Under the pieces are notes generated by a model. It had not been told where the DNA came from. It saw nothing but the letters and a program-made list of their open reading frames with translations, and did no database searches. Below, one piece after another: positions 56,565 through 64,000 of a DNA stretch of 64,000 nucleotides. The translations under genes were made by a program, and so were the position numbers. Source of the stretch: Oscillospiraceae bacterium (GTDB lineage: Bacteria; Bacillota; Clostridia; Oscillospirales; Oscillospiraceae). The DNA is taken from assembly GCA_902787755.1 (NCBI GenBank), contig CADAHL010000002.1, positions 57,878-121,877 of the forward strand, read 5' to 3'. Within the stretch, counting starts at the first letter, position 1. The number at the start of each line of letters is the position of its first letter.

Positions 56565-58709
56565 ATGCGAAGAATCAGATACATTCCGCAGATCATGCAG
56601 ACAGAATGCGGCTTGTGCTGTATCGCAATGATCGCCGACTACTACGGACACCACGTTACTTTAAGTGAACTGAGGGAATACCAGCAGCCGGGCCGCGATG
56701 GTATCTCTTTAAAACACCTGTGTGAGATCCTGGACTGGATCCATTTTGATCATGCGGTGTATCGGGGCAACATCGCTTCCCTGGCTGCGATAAAAGCGCC
56801 GTTTATCGTCTATTTTAGCGAGGCCCATTTTGTTGTAGTTGAAAAAGTATCTCCTAAGTTCATCTATGTTGTGGATCCGGTTCAGGGGCGGGTGCCGTAT
56901 TCGTATGAAGAAATGGAGAGCCTTTTCTCCGGCATCATACTTACAGCCTATCCGGCCAAGGATCTGAAGCGGAAACCCAAAGAGAGATCGGTCTGGTGGC
57001 AGTTTCTCCCTCTGTTTCTGAAGGAAAAATGGCTCGTGCTCGGGATCCTGTTTTTCAGCGGCGTCTCATACGGCACAACGCTTCTGATGCCGGCGCTTAC
57101 CGAACGAATCATCAACGGAACGGGACAGTTCTCCGTTAAGCTTGTCGCGGCGGCGGCTGCCGTAATTGCAGGATACGGTTTAGCCAATCTGTTGAACGGT
57201 TTTTCGAACGTTCTTCTCCGTACGAACATTTTCAGAAATTTTTACGTATCGATCATCGAAAAAATGGGAAAACTGAAGTACCGTTATTTCGAAAGCAGAC
57301 CAAAGTCGGCGATCCTTTACAGCCTGAACTGTATCGAAAACGTAAACCAGTTTTACGCCTCCAGCTTCATTCGGCTTTTCATCGTCGTCGGCGCGCTCAT
57401 TGTCCAGCTGGGCTACATTGCGAGCCGAAGCTTTTCCATGATGTGGATCCTGGTGATCCTTATCATCCTATATTCGATCACGGTTCGGACTTTCAATCAG
57501 TTCGCGGTACGCTTGAATCAAACGGCGACCACCGGCAGAACAAGAATGAACCAGGTGCAGATGGAGTATATGGATTCTATCGAAAGCATCAAAGTGTCGG
57601 GCGTGGAGGACGTGTATCTGGAGCGCTGGATAAAGGAATTGGACGGAATGATAAAGAAGACGAGAGAGACCGATCTCTTTTCTTCCGCGAACTCCACGAT
57701 TTCCGGCGTATTGGTTACTGCGATCCCTCTGGCGATCCTGTTTGTCGGCGTATGGATGTCCTATCATGTCCAGGGATTTCTGATCGGAACGGCTGTCGCC
57801 CTCTATTCTGTTGCAAACCTGGCCGTCGCTTATGCCGGCGAGGTGATCTCCATCATCAACTCCTTCGAGATGGTTGGGGCATATATGGATCGGATCAAAG
57901 ATATAGTCGTGCAGAAGGAGCAGGTCCCCGGCAGCAGGAAGGTCGACGCCTTGAAAGATATCGAGGTGAGGGGCGTCAATTTCCGATACGATCGACATGC
58001 GCCGACTGTCCTGGACGGGATCAATATGCGCTTTTCACCAGGGGAAAAAATCGCTATCGTGGGCGGATCTGGATCCGGCAAATCCACGATCGCAAAGCTC
58101 ATCATGGGGCTTTATTCGCCGTTTGAGGGCCATCTGTATTATAACGATATCCCCGAAAATGAATTGGACTATACATCATTAAGAGGCAAGCTGTTCATGA
58201 TCCCCCAGGAAGGAACGCTTTTTTCTGGAAATATTCGCAAAAATCTTACTTTCTTCAATCATGACTGCACGGAAAAGGAGCTTCTCGACGCCTGCCGTTC
58301 CATGCAGATCCTGGACGATATCATGGGTATGCCCATGAAGTTTGAAACGCCGATGTCAGAAATCGGCACGAATATCTCCGGCGGACAGAAACAGCGGATC
58401 ATTCTTGCCAGGGCGATCCTGGCGAAGCCAACATTCCTGATCCTTGATGAAGCGACCAGCGCACTGGACGCTGTGACGGAACGGGCAATCTATCAGGAGC
58501 TCCGGAAGCTGGACTGCACCCAGATCGTGATCGCGCACCGGCTGTCCACGATCGAGGACGCCGACCGGATCTATGTGATGAAGGGCGGAAAACTGGTCGA
58601 GGAGGGGAAGCATGAGGAGCTGCTTGCGAAAGGCGGAGAATACGCACGCCTGTATCAGTCCTCTCTGCTGGATACGGAAGGGGCCGAGCCGCCTGCTGAC
58701 GGCGAATGA
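56565..58709 (+). CDS. lanT: C39 peptidase-containing lanthipeptide exporter LanT
   Basis: 714 residues behind GAAAGGAAAG. The C39 domain has Cys15 (TECGLCCI), His88 (EAHFVVVE) and Asp104 (VVDPVQG). Six membrane helices and an ATPase follow, with GGSGSGKSTIAKLI, ISGGQKQRIILARAI and FLILDEATSALD. It cleaves after the double-Gly and exports the lanthipeptide. No immunity (LanFEG or LanI) gene is recognised downstream, so self-protection must be encoded elsewhere or be unusual. Confidence 0.95.
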   Translation: MRRIRYIPQIMQTECGLCCIAMIADYYGHHVTLSELREYQQPGRDGISLKHLCEILDWIHFDHAVYRGNIASLAAIKAPFIVYFSEAHFVVVEKVSPKFIYVVDPVQGRVPYSYEEMESLFSGIILTAYPAKDLKRKPKERSVWWQFLPLFLKEKWLVLGILFFSGVSYGTTLLMPALTERIINGTGQFSVKLVAAAAAVIAGYGLANLLNGFSNVLLRTNIFRNFYVSIIEKMGKLKYRYFESRPKSAILYSLNCIENVNQFYASSFIRLFIVVGALIVQLGYIASRSFSMMWILVILIILYSITVRTFNQFAVRLNQTATTGRTRMNQVQMEYMDSIESIKVSGVEDVYLERWIKELDGMIKKTRETDLFSSANSTISGVLVTAIPLAILFVGVWMSYHVQGFLIGTAVALYSVANLAVAYAGEVISIINSFEMVGAYMDRIKDIVVQKEQVPGSRKVDALKDIEVRGVNFRYDRHAPTVLDGINMRFSPGEKIAIVGGSGSGKSTIAKLIMGLYSPFEGHLYYNDIPENELDYTSLRGKLFMIPQEGTLFSGNIRKNLTFFNHDCTEKELLDACRSMQILDDIMGMPMKFETPMSEIGTNISGGQKQRIILARAILAKPTFLILDEATSALDAVTERAIYQELRKLDCTQIVIAHRLSTIEDADRIYVMKGGKLVEEGKHEELLAKGGEYARLYQSSLLDTEGAEPPADGE

Positions 58710-58751
58710 TCTGCCCCTGACGCGGACGAGCTTTGGCGGACTACGCGCTTA

Positions 58752-58771
58752 TTACGAGCGAAAAGCATACA
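58752..58771 (+). repeat. Right copy of a direct repeat bracketing the lanM-lanT segment
   Basis: TTACGAGCGAAAAGCATACA here matches 53534-53554 (TTACGTAGCGAAAAGCATAC plus A) with one inserted base. The copies lie before lanM and after lanT. Confidence 0.6.
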
Positions 58772-58778
58772 CAAGTCA

Positions 58779-59051
58779 AAGAGGTACGGTCCACGGACCG
58801 CACCTCTCAAGCTGTCGACAAAGCCGAAAGGCTTTGCCGACAGAAGGGAACGCAGCCTGCTTCGCGCACTCGCATACGGGGGATGCTCGCACACTTGCAG
58901 GCTGAGAAGTGTTTTTTCCGAGGTACACGCCCCCGGAAAAAACGGATCTTACTCTATTTTTCGCGTTGCGACGCGAAAAACTCTGCGAGGCTTTCTTTGA
59001 TAGTGGGTTTGTCTACAGTCTGAGAGGTACGGTCCACGGGCCGTACCTCTT
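58779..59051. repeat. Intergenic element with about 44-bp terminal inverted repeats
   Basis: Left arm 58779-58823 and right arm 59008-59051 are inverted copies with a few mismatches, each containing a GAGGTACGGTCC/GG(A/G)CCG(C/T)ACCTC hairpin and a TGT(C/A)GACAAA-type piece. Between them lie smaller hairpins (TTTTTTCCG...CGGAAAAAA at about 58910-58940; TTTTTCGCG...CGCGAAAAA at about 58959-58982). There is no convincing coding frame. It looks like a non-autonomous intergenic repeat (MITE/REP-like) of clostridial type. Confidence 0.65.
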
Positions 59052-59056
59052 TTTTA
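59022..59056 (+). terminator. Terminator at the right end of the repeat element
   Basis: AGAGGTACGG pairs with CCGTACCTCT, followed by TTTTTT. It would end transcripts leaving the lanthipeptide operon. Confidence 0.8.
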
Positions 59057-59073
59057 AATTTTGTGTTACCCTC

Positions 59074-59102
59074 TTGTAATTTTTGAAAAAAATGAGTATA
59101 AT
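59074..59102 (+). promoter_or_regulatory. Promoter of the two-component operon
   Basis: TTGTAA (59074-59079), 17-nt spacer, TATAAT (59097-59102). The start would be near 59109. Confidence 0.75.
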
Positions 59103-59108
59103 GAGTAT

Positions 59109-59370
59109 GATTCAATTTGGGGTTCCATGAGCAAATCAGGGCGCTGATAGGCGAAAACTGTCGTCGATCCGCTCTGTCCACGCTTCTGCGGGGCGGAAAA
59201 GTTGCGAAAGGGAAACAGTGTACGAAGCTGCGAGATGAGAGAAAGCAGCGCTTTCGCAATGGAGATGCTTCGGGGGAGGAGCGTGCCCGATGCCGGTGGG
59301 ACAGCTGTTATGCAGCTTCCTGTGTTGAGACCCGGGCAGAGGGAGGTAGGGCCAATTGGAAGGAAATTCT
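59109..59370 (+). other. Long untranslated leader before the histidine kinase gene
   Basis: About 260 nt between the promoter and ATG 59371 with many short GC-rich complementary stretches (for example GCGAAAACTGTCG, GCGGGGCGGAAAAG, GCAGCGCTTTCGCAATG). I do not recognise a known riboswitch class and see no credible coding frame with a ribosome-binding site. A structured regulatory leader is possible. Confidence 0.35.
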
Positions 59371-60666
59371 ATGAATGTAAGCATTGGCACAGCCGGACTC
59401 ATGATCAGCATATTGGGATTGATCCAGGTGCTGATCGGCCCCCATTTTGAAAGGTGGACAAAGCGGTTTTTTGTCACCTTCTTCAGCATTATGGTCGCCG
59501 TTACGGCCCTGAACCTGACCGGACAGCTGGTGTCTCTGTATCCCGACCCGATTCACGCGAGAATTTTTCGCGTCACCCTGTTTCTGGAATCTCTTCTGCC
59601 CTCGTTCCTGATGCTCCTTCTCATGGTTTTTCTGCTCCGTTCAAGCGGCGAGAAAGACTGGGGGAGCAACCGGCTGTTTCATGTGGTGGCGGTCCTGTGT
59701 GTCGTCTATGTGGGACTTCTGATCTATACCCAGTTTTCCACCGTGATCTACAGTATCGACGACAGCAGCGTATATCGGCGCGGCCCCCTGTACCCGCTGC
59801 TGCTTGTTCCGCCGGTGCTGATCATGGCGGTCAATATCGTCGCTCTTTGGCTCCGGAGAAAGGATCTGAGTCCGAAGCAGCGTCTGGCATTCGGCGTGTA
59901 CATCACGATCCCCATGATCTCCATGCTGATCCAGATGTTCTTCTACGGCATCTATACCATACTGCTCGGCTCGTCCGCCGCCGCGGTATTTATGTTCAAC
60001 TACATCTGGCTCGACCAGTCCGAGCGATACTATCAGCAGGTGCAGGAGAACAAACAGCTGCGAATAGACATTATGCTCAGCCAGATCCAGCCCCACTTCC
60101 TGTACAATACCCTTGGCGCGATCCAGAGCCTTTGCAAGACCGATCCCCCGGCCGCAGAGAAAGCCATAGCCAAGTTTTCGAGATATCTGCGGGGGAACAT
60201 GGATTCTCTCTCGAAGGACAGAACGATCGCTTTCACCCAGGAACTGGAGCATACGAGGCTGTATCTGGAGCTGGAGCAGCTGCGATATGAGGATGCGCTG
60301 CAGGTCAGATACGAGCTGGGCTGTACCGATTTCCGCATCCCGACGCTGACTCTGCAGCCCCTGGTCGAGAACGCCGTGCGCCACGGCGTCAGAGGAAAGA
60401 TCAGCGGCCGCGGATACGTTGCGATTGCAACACAAGAATACTCCGATCGATATGAGGTGGTTGTCTCGGACGACGGACCGGGCTTTGATCCGGAAAAGGA
60501 GATCCGGGACGGACGATCTCACATCGGCCTTACAAACGTCAGAGAACGATTGCAGCGCGTTGTCGGCGGCAGTTTGCGCATTGATTCGCAGCCCGGCGCC
60601 GGAACAAGAGCGGTGATCGTGATACCGAAAGGCGTTGACGAGAATGCGTATTTATGCCATAGATGA
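59371..60666 (+). CDS. LytS/YesM-like sensor histidine kinase
   Basis: 431 residues. About seven membrane helices (residues 5-220) form a 7TM-type sensor, followed by a short coiled coil and the His_kinase domain with the phospho-His in IQPHFLYNTLGAIQSL, then an HATPase with LQPLVENAVRHGVRG (N box) and VSDDGPGFDP (G1). ATG 59371 follows GGAAGGAAATT; an in-frame TTG at 59356 is less likely. It overlaps the response regulator gene by 23 nt. Confidence 0.9.
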   Translation: MNVSIGTAGLMISILGLIQVLIGPHFERWTKRFFVTFFSIMVAVTALNLTGQLVSLYPDPIHARIFRVTLFLESLLPSFLMLLLMVFLLRSSGEKDWGSNRLFHVVAVLCVVYVGLLIYTQFSTVIYSIDDSSVYRRGPLYPLLLVPPVLIMAVNIVALWLRRKDLSPKQRLAFGVYITIPMISMLIQMFFYGIYTILLGSSAAAVFMFNYIWLDQSERYYQQVQENKQLRIDIMLSQIQPHFLYNTLGAIQSLCKTDPPAAEKAIAKFSRYLRGNMDSLSKDRTIAFTQELEHTRLYLELEQLRYEDALQVRYELGCTDFRIPTLTLQPLVENAVRHGVRGKISGRGYVAIATQEYSDRYEVVVSDDGPGFDPEKEIRDGRSHIGLTNVRERLQRVVGGSLRIDSQPGAGTRAVIVIPKGVDENAYLCHR

Positions 60667-61444
60667 CGAACCCAAAATGATGCGCGCGCTGCGGGATGCG
60701 ATTCAGGAAGCGGAGCCCAACGCGGTGGTCGATGCATTTTCCAGCGCGAAGGATGTGCTGGACGCCCTGGAAGATGCGGAGAAGCGGCCGGACGTGGTGT
60801 TTTCCGATATTGAGCTTCCCGGTATGAACGGCCTCAACCTTGCCGCGAGGATCAAAGAAGCTGCGCCGAACGCGAGGATCGTTTTCGTTACAGGCTATGA
60901 CCAGTATGCCCTGGAGGCCTACCGCCTGCATGCGCACGGTTACGTTCTGAAGCCGGTCGATGCGGCGGCCATCCGGGAGGAGCTGGATCAGATCCCTCAG
61001 CCTGTGAGATCCGAAGCGAAGGGCCTGTATGTGCAGTGCTTCGGAGCCTTTGATGTGTTCTGGAAGGGTGAATTGCTTTCGTTTCGGCGGCGCCGGACGA
61101 AGGAGCTGCTGGCTTTTCTGATAGATCGAAAGGGCGTGGCCTGCACCTCGGAGGAGATCTCGGCGGTGCTCTGGGAGGATGAGCCGGATCTGGGAAAGGC
61201 AAAGCACCAGCTGCGAAACCTGATCAGCGACCTGCGGGCGACGCTCAAAGAAATCGGCAAGGAGGATCTGCTGATTCGCAGAAGCGGCATGCTGGCTATC
61301 CGCGCAGATCAGATCGAATGCGATTACTACCGGATGCTCAGCGGAAACCCCGAGGCGGTCAACGCGTACCACGGGGAATACATGAGCCAGTACAGCTGGG
61401 CGGAGATGACCTCCGGCAGACTGTGGTTTGAATACCGTCAGTGA
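60644..61444 (+). CDS. Response regulator with SARP-like winged-helix output
   Basis: 266 residues. The receiver domain (1-120) has AIDDEPKMM, the phospho-acceptor in VVFSDIELPGMNGL and the Lys in GYVLKPVD. Instead of the LytTR domain usual with LytS-type kinases, the C-terminus (about 130-265) is a winged helix of the OmpR/SARP kind (YVQCFGAFDVFWKGELLSFRRRRTKELLAFLIDRKG...LGKAKHQLRNLISDLRATL), then a BTAD-like end. It probably controls the surface protein gene that follows and perhaps itself. Confidence 0.86.
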   Translation: MRIYAIDDEPKMMRALRDAIQEAEPNAVVDAFSSAKDVLDALEDAEKRPDVVFSDIELPGMNGLNLAARIKEAAPNARIVFVTGYDQYALEAYRLHAHGYVLKPVDAAAIREELDQIPQPVRSEAKGLYVQCFGAFDVFWKGELLSFRRRRTKELLAFLIDRKGVACTSEEISAVLWEDEPDLGKAKHQLRNLISDLRATLKEIGKEDLLIRRSGMLAIRADQIECDYYRMLSGNPEAVNAYHGEYMSQYSWAEMTSGRLWFEYRQ

Positions 61445-61533
61445 ATAAACTGAGAGTTCGGCCCTGATCCGTTTTTACACCCGAAGCCTGCCGGAGCGGA
61501 ACGCTCTGTGACGTTTTTGGGCGGGCCTGCGCG

Positions 61534-61539
61534 TATAAT
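61534..61539 (+). promoter_or_regulatory. -10 box (TATAAT) before the CHAP surface protein gene
   Basis: A perfect TATAAT without a recognisable -35 box, as expected of an activator-dependent promoter; the adjacent response regulator is the obvious candidate. The leader would be about 95 nt. Confidence 0.5.
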
Positions 61540-61639
61540 ACTTTAATCAGAAAAAGGATAGTGGATATGAGGACATCCGGCTATTCAAAAAATCCTTCCC
61601 ATTGCCTATTGATTGAATCTGAGAAAGGAGGTAAGCGTT

Positions 61640-64000
61640 ATGGAACAGTCGGCGAGAAGCTCGCTGTTGCCCCGGCTGCTGTATGAGAAGAAAGTTCGTA
61701 AATACATGTTTCCTGTTCTGCTGATCTTGGCGCTTGCCGCTTTCTTCACGACCACGGCCATACTCTCCCGGAACGCCGAGACGATGACCAAGAAGAGCGT
61801 GGTGCTGGACTGCCATTATCAGGTCCAGACAGGACCGGGCTTTGCCGGATACGCCGTGCACGTACATAATGAGGACTGCTATAACGCGGCAGGGGACCTG
61901 GTCTGCGAGCTGCCTGAGATCCCGGCCCATGTGCACGACGCCAGCTGCTGGCACACGGAAACGGTCCTGAGCTGCGGACTGGAGGAATCGGATGGCCACG
62001 TCCATACGGAAAGCTGCTATGGCCCCGTGCGCGGAGACCTGATCTGCAGCTTGGAAGAGGCCGGCCATGTGCACGATGACAGCTGCTACACTCCCGTCCG
62101 CGGAGCACTGATCTGCGGCCTGGAGGAAAACGAACAGCACCAGCACACGGACGACTGCTTTGCCTGGACGACGGAGCTGACCTGCGGGCAGCAGGAGCTG
62201 GTTGGCCATGTGCATACCGACGAGTGCTACGCGTGGACCGAGGGCCTGATTTGCGGCCAGGAGGAATGCGAGGAGCACCACCATAGCGACAGCTGCTACC
62301 AGACCGTGACCACGCCGATCTGCGGTCTGCAGGAGCTGCATATCCACACGCCTGCCTGCTATGACGAGACGGGAGCGCTCTCCTGCGGCCAGCTGCAGCT
62401 GGAGGAGCATATCCACGGCCCCGGCTGCTTCCTGGCGCTGGAGACCGACGAGGATTCGGATCCCACCGCCGATGTGGAGAGCTATTGGGACTATGCCGCG
62501 CGGTTTGAGTACATGGATAAGACCGGGCCTTGGAACCAGCTGCTGGTTGAGGTCGCCAAGACCCAGCTGGGTTACACGGAGAGCACCCGGAACTTTGTGA
62601 TCGAGAACGGGGAGCGCAAGGGCTACACCCGCTACGGCGCCTGGTATGGGCTGCCCTATGGGGACTGGTGCGCCATGTTCGTGTCTTTCTGCCTGAACTT
62701 CTCCGATATCCCGACGGACGCGATGCCGATCGAGTGCGGCGTGACCCGCTGGATCGACGCGCTGATCGAGAAAGGTCTGTACACAGCTCCGGCCGGGTAC
62801 ACGCCGAAGACCGGCGATATCATCTTCTTTGATTACGACTACGATATAAAGGGTGACCACGTCGGCATCGTGATGACTGTCGACGAAGCAAACGGCACCC
62901 TGGTGACCATCGAGGGCAACCACAACCCGGCGGTGGCTCAGTTTACTTATGAGCTGAGCGATCCGACGATCCTGGGCTATGGTATCCTGCCCGAGCGTCC
63001 CGCCGCGGAGGACCCCGAGGCCGGGAGTACGGGCGTGGAGGCTTCTCTGGCGCAGATCACCGCTGCCGACGGAACGCCGCTGCCGGAGGAGATCAAGGTC
63101 TACGCCTACGAGCTCAACGGCGATGAGGCCGAGAGCGCGCGGCAGGAGGTAGAGAACTACCTGGCGGCCCCCATTGTGCCCGGCCCGCTGATGACAATGG
63201 GTGTCCAGTCTGTGGAGCCCGCGTCGCTGGCCGAGCCTGCTTCGCTGGCCGAGCCTGCGTCCAATGAAACCGAAATGAACTCCGAGACCCGGTACGAAGT
63301 GTTCGAGATCGGGCTGGAGAATGTGGAAGAAACGGCCTATGAGGGCGGTTTCCGCGTCAGCGTGACCTTGCCCGCGGCCCTGACCGGGCGTGATTTCGAG
63401 CTCTATCACCTGGGCGAATCAGGCGTTGAGGCCCTGGAGGCGGAATACGAGAGCGTCCTGAACGCGGACGGCACCGAGACCGTGACCGGCTTCCGCTTCG
63501 TCACTGATTCCTTCAGCCCCTTCGTCCTGCGCTACACGGTGGACTTCTCGTACTCGGTGAACGGCAAAATGTACGATTTCAGCCTTCCCGGGGGCGGATT
63601 TGTGAGTTTCACAGACCTCATAGAAGTCCTTGGTATAATTGAGGGAACGAACAGCGAGGAAAATTACGTTAATTCTGCGGAAGTAATGGATGAAGATGCG
63701 CTCACGCTGAGTGATGTGACGGTTTCCGAGGAGACGAGGAAATTCGTTGCGGATGTGGAGAATGTAGAATTCTCTAATCCTAAGCTTGTATGGGTTGGGA
63801 AGGTTGAAACTGACAGCACGGTTGGCGAGATTAAAGAAGCCAACGGGCTGGAGTGTGAGTACTCAGCGGAGCTGACAGAAGAGCAGATTGAAGAGATTAA
63901 TGCGCAGACCGTGGAGAGCGGCGACTGGGCGCTGGTCAGCATTCTTCCATTCCTGAGCGAGGAATCTCTGACCGTCACCATGAAGACCGGGGAAGTGTTT
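61640..64000 (+). CDS. CHAP-domain surface protein with HxH-Cys repeats (3' end beyond window)
   Basis: 787 codons are open to the window edge behind AAAGGAGG. A basic start and one membrane helix (about 22-43) precede nine repeats (about 70-270) of the form H-(V/Q/H/I)-H-x3-C-(Y/W/F) followed about 10 residues later by (I/V/L)CG or a similar Cys. A CHAP amidase domain follows (about 285-450) with Cys344 in DWCAMFV and His407 in GDHVGIV. After it come a linker and beta-rich segments that may be Cna-type or cell-surface domains. CHAP enzymes cut peptidoglycan peptides. It is probably a large cell-wall-associated adhesin/hydrolase. Confidence 0.88.
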   Translation, partial: MEQSARSSLLPRLLYEKKVRKYMFPVLLILALAAFFTTTAILSRNAETMTKKSVVLDCHYQVQTGPGFAGYAVHVHNEDCYNAAGDLVCELPEIPAHVHDASCWHTETVLSCGLEESDGHVHTESCYGPVRGDLICSLEEAGHVHDDSCYTPVRGALICGLEENEQHQHTDDCFAWTTELTCGQQELVGHVHTDECYAWTEGLICGQEECEEHHHSDSCYQTVTTPICGLQELHIHTPACYDETGALSCGQLQLEEHIHGPGCFLALETDEDSDPTADVESYWDYAARFEYMDKTGPWNQLLVEVAKTQLGYTESTRNFVIENGERKGYTRYGAWYGLPYGDWCAMFVSFCLNFSDIPTDAMPIECGVTRWIDALIEKGLYTAPAGYTPKTGDIIFFDYDYDIKGDHVGIVMTVDEANGTLVTIEGNHNPAVAQFTYELSDPTILGYGILPERPAAEDPEAGSTGVEASLAQITAADGTPLPEEIKVYAYELNGDEAESARQEVENYLAAPIVPGPLMTMGVQSVEPASLAEPASLAEPASNETEMNSETRYEVFEIGLENVEETAYEGGFRVSVTLPAALTGRDFELYHLGESGVEALEAEYESVLNADGTETVTGFRFVTDSFSPFVLRYTVDFSYSVNGKMYDFSLPGGGFVSFTDLIEVLGIIEGTNSEENYVNSAEVMDEDALTLSDVTVSEETRKFVADVENVEFSNPKLVWVGKVETDSTVGEIKEANGLECEYSAELTEEQIEEINAQTVESGDWALVSILPFLSEESLTVTMKTGEVF

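Noticed and set aside
58733-59259. Small open frames over the intergenic repeat on both strands
   Set aside because: They follow the inverted-repeat element, lack good ribosome-binding sites and have no domain; similar spurious frames arise wherever such repeats occur.
61547-63409. A 620-codon minus-strand frame
   Set aside because: Antisense to the CHAP surface protein, whose repeats and catalytic residues are unmistakable.
1-64000. tRNA genes, prophage, integrase or insertion sequence
   Set aside because: No cloverleaf-like sequence, CCA end, transposase or integrase motif was recognised while reading; this is a negative by eye, not by a dedicated search.

Overview
The window looks like chromosome from a GC-rich, gut-type Clostridia (probably Oscillospiraceae/Oscillospirales; an inference from gene content, not from a marker tree). 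Supporting signs are a yunB-type sporulation gene, clostridial-style ftsEX, greA-lysS and murD neighbourhoods, BspA-type leucine-rich repeats and a CHAP/HxH-Cys-repeat surface protein. Most strong promoters are of the sigma-A type. No tRNA, CRISPR array, integrase or transposase was recognised. Coding density is high on both strands.

Layout. 1-10.2 kb: the end of a MacB/FtsX-like permease gene, an esterase, a four-gene set resembling Bacillus ydjG/ydjH/ydjI (SPFH plus zinc ribbon, lipoprotein, zinc ribbon, TPM), then a carboxylesterase, a PI-PLC-like protein and pyroglutamyl peptidase. 10.2-15.4 kb: DUF3783, D-lyxose isomerase and ROK genes (minus strand), traX, and two LuxR-type regulators. 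15.4-33.3 kb: a large RiPP (ribosomally made, modified peptide) region. A nine-gene minus-strand run encodes NHLP-type exporters (HlyD, C39-ABC, ABC) fused in operon order to STAS, TIR-FHA-FHA, LRR lipoprotein, a small protein, a PP2C phosphatase and a Ser/Thr kinase. An ECF sigma gene sits at its head. Next comes a minus-strand maturation operon: radical SAM/SPASM, HExxH protein, UPF0489 (peptide arginase family) and a small acidic protein. Divergent from it are two paralogous Nif11-like precursor genes whose cores end in an Arg- and Trp-rich segment, followed by a CPBP protease gene.

33.3-43.3 kb: RNase P RNA, murD, an aluminium-resistance/methionine gamma-lyase-like gene, yunB, a divergent NAD-dependent DNA ligase, a GNAT gene, a CofE-like ligase, a guanylate-kinase-like gene without the P-loop lysine, DUF4830 and a pseudouridine synthase. 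43.5-52.9 kb: a CdaR-like regulator, ftsE, ftsX, two M23 EnvC-like hydrolases, an S41 homologue that has lost its catalytic dyad, greA, and lysS with an extra C-terminal tRNA-binding domain. 53-58.7 kb: a visibly AT-richer class II lanthipeptide island (precursor, LanM, LanT) bracketed by an imperfect 20-bp direct repeat. 58.7-64 kb: a clostridial-type intergenic repeat, a LytS-like kinase with a winged-helix response regulator, and a CHAP-domain surface protein that runs off the end.

The most interesting unit is 15.4-33.3 kb. It combines a peptide arginase homologue, arginine-ending precursor cores and an export system embedded in a kinase/phosphatase/FHA/TIR/STAS signalling operon. Two facing promoters between the maturation genes and the precursor genes share TGTAAC-N16-GTTATA, which may be the target of the ECF sigma factor encoded in the cluster. 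Function is inferred from families and context only.
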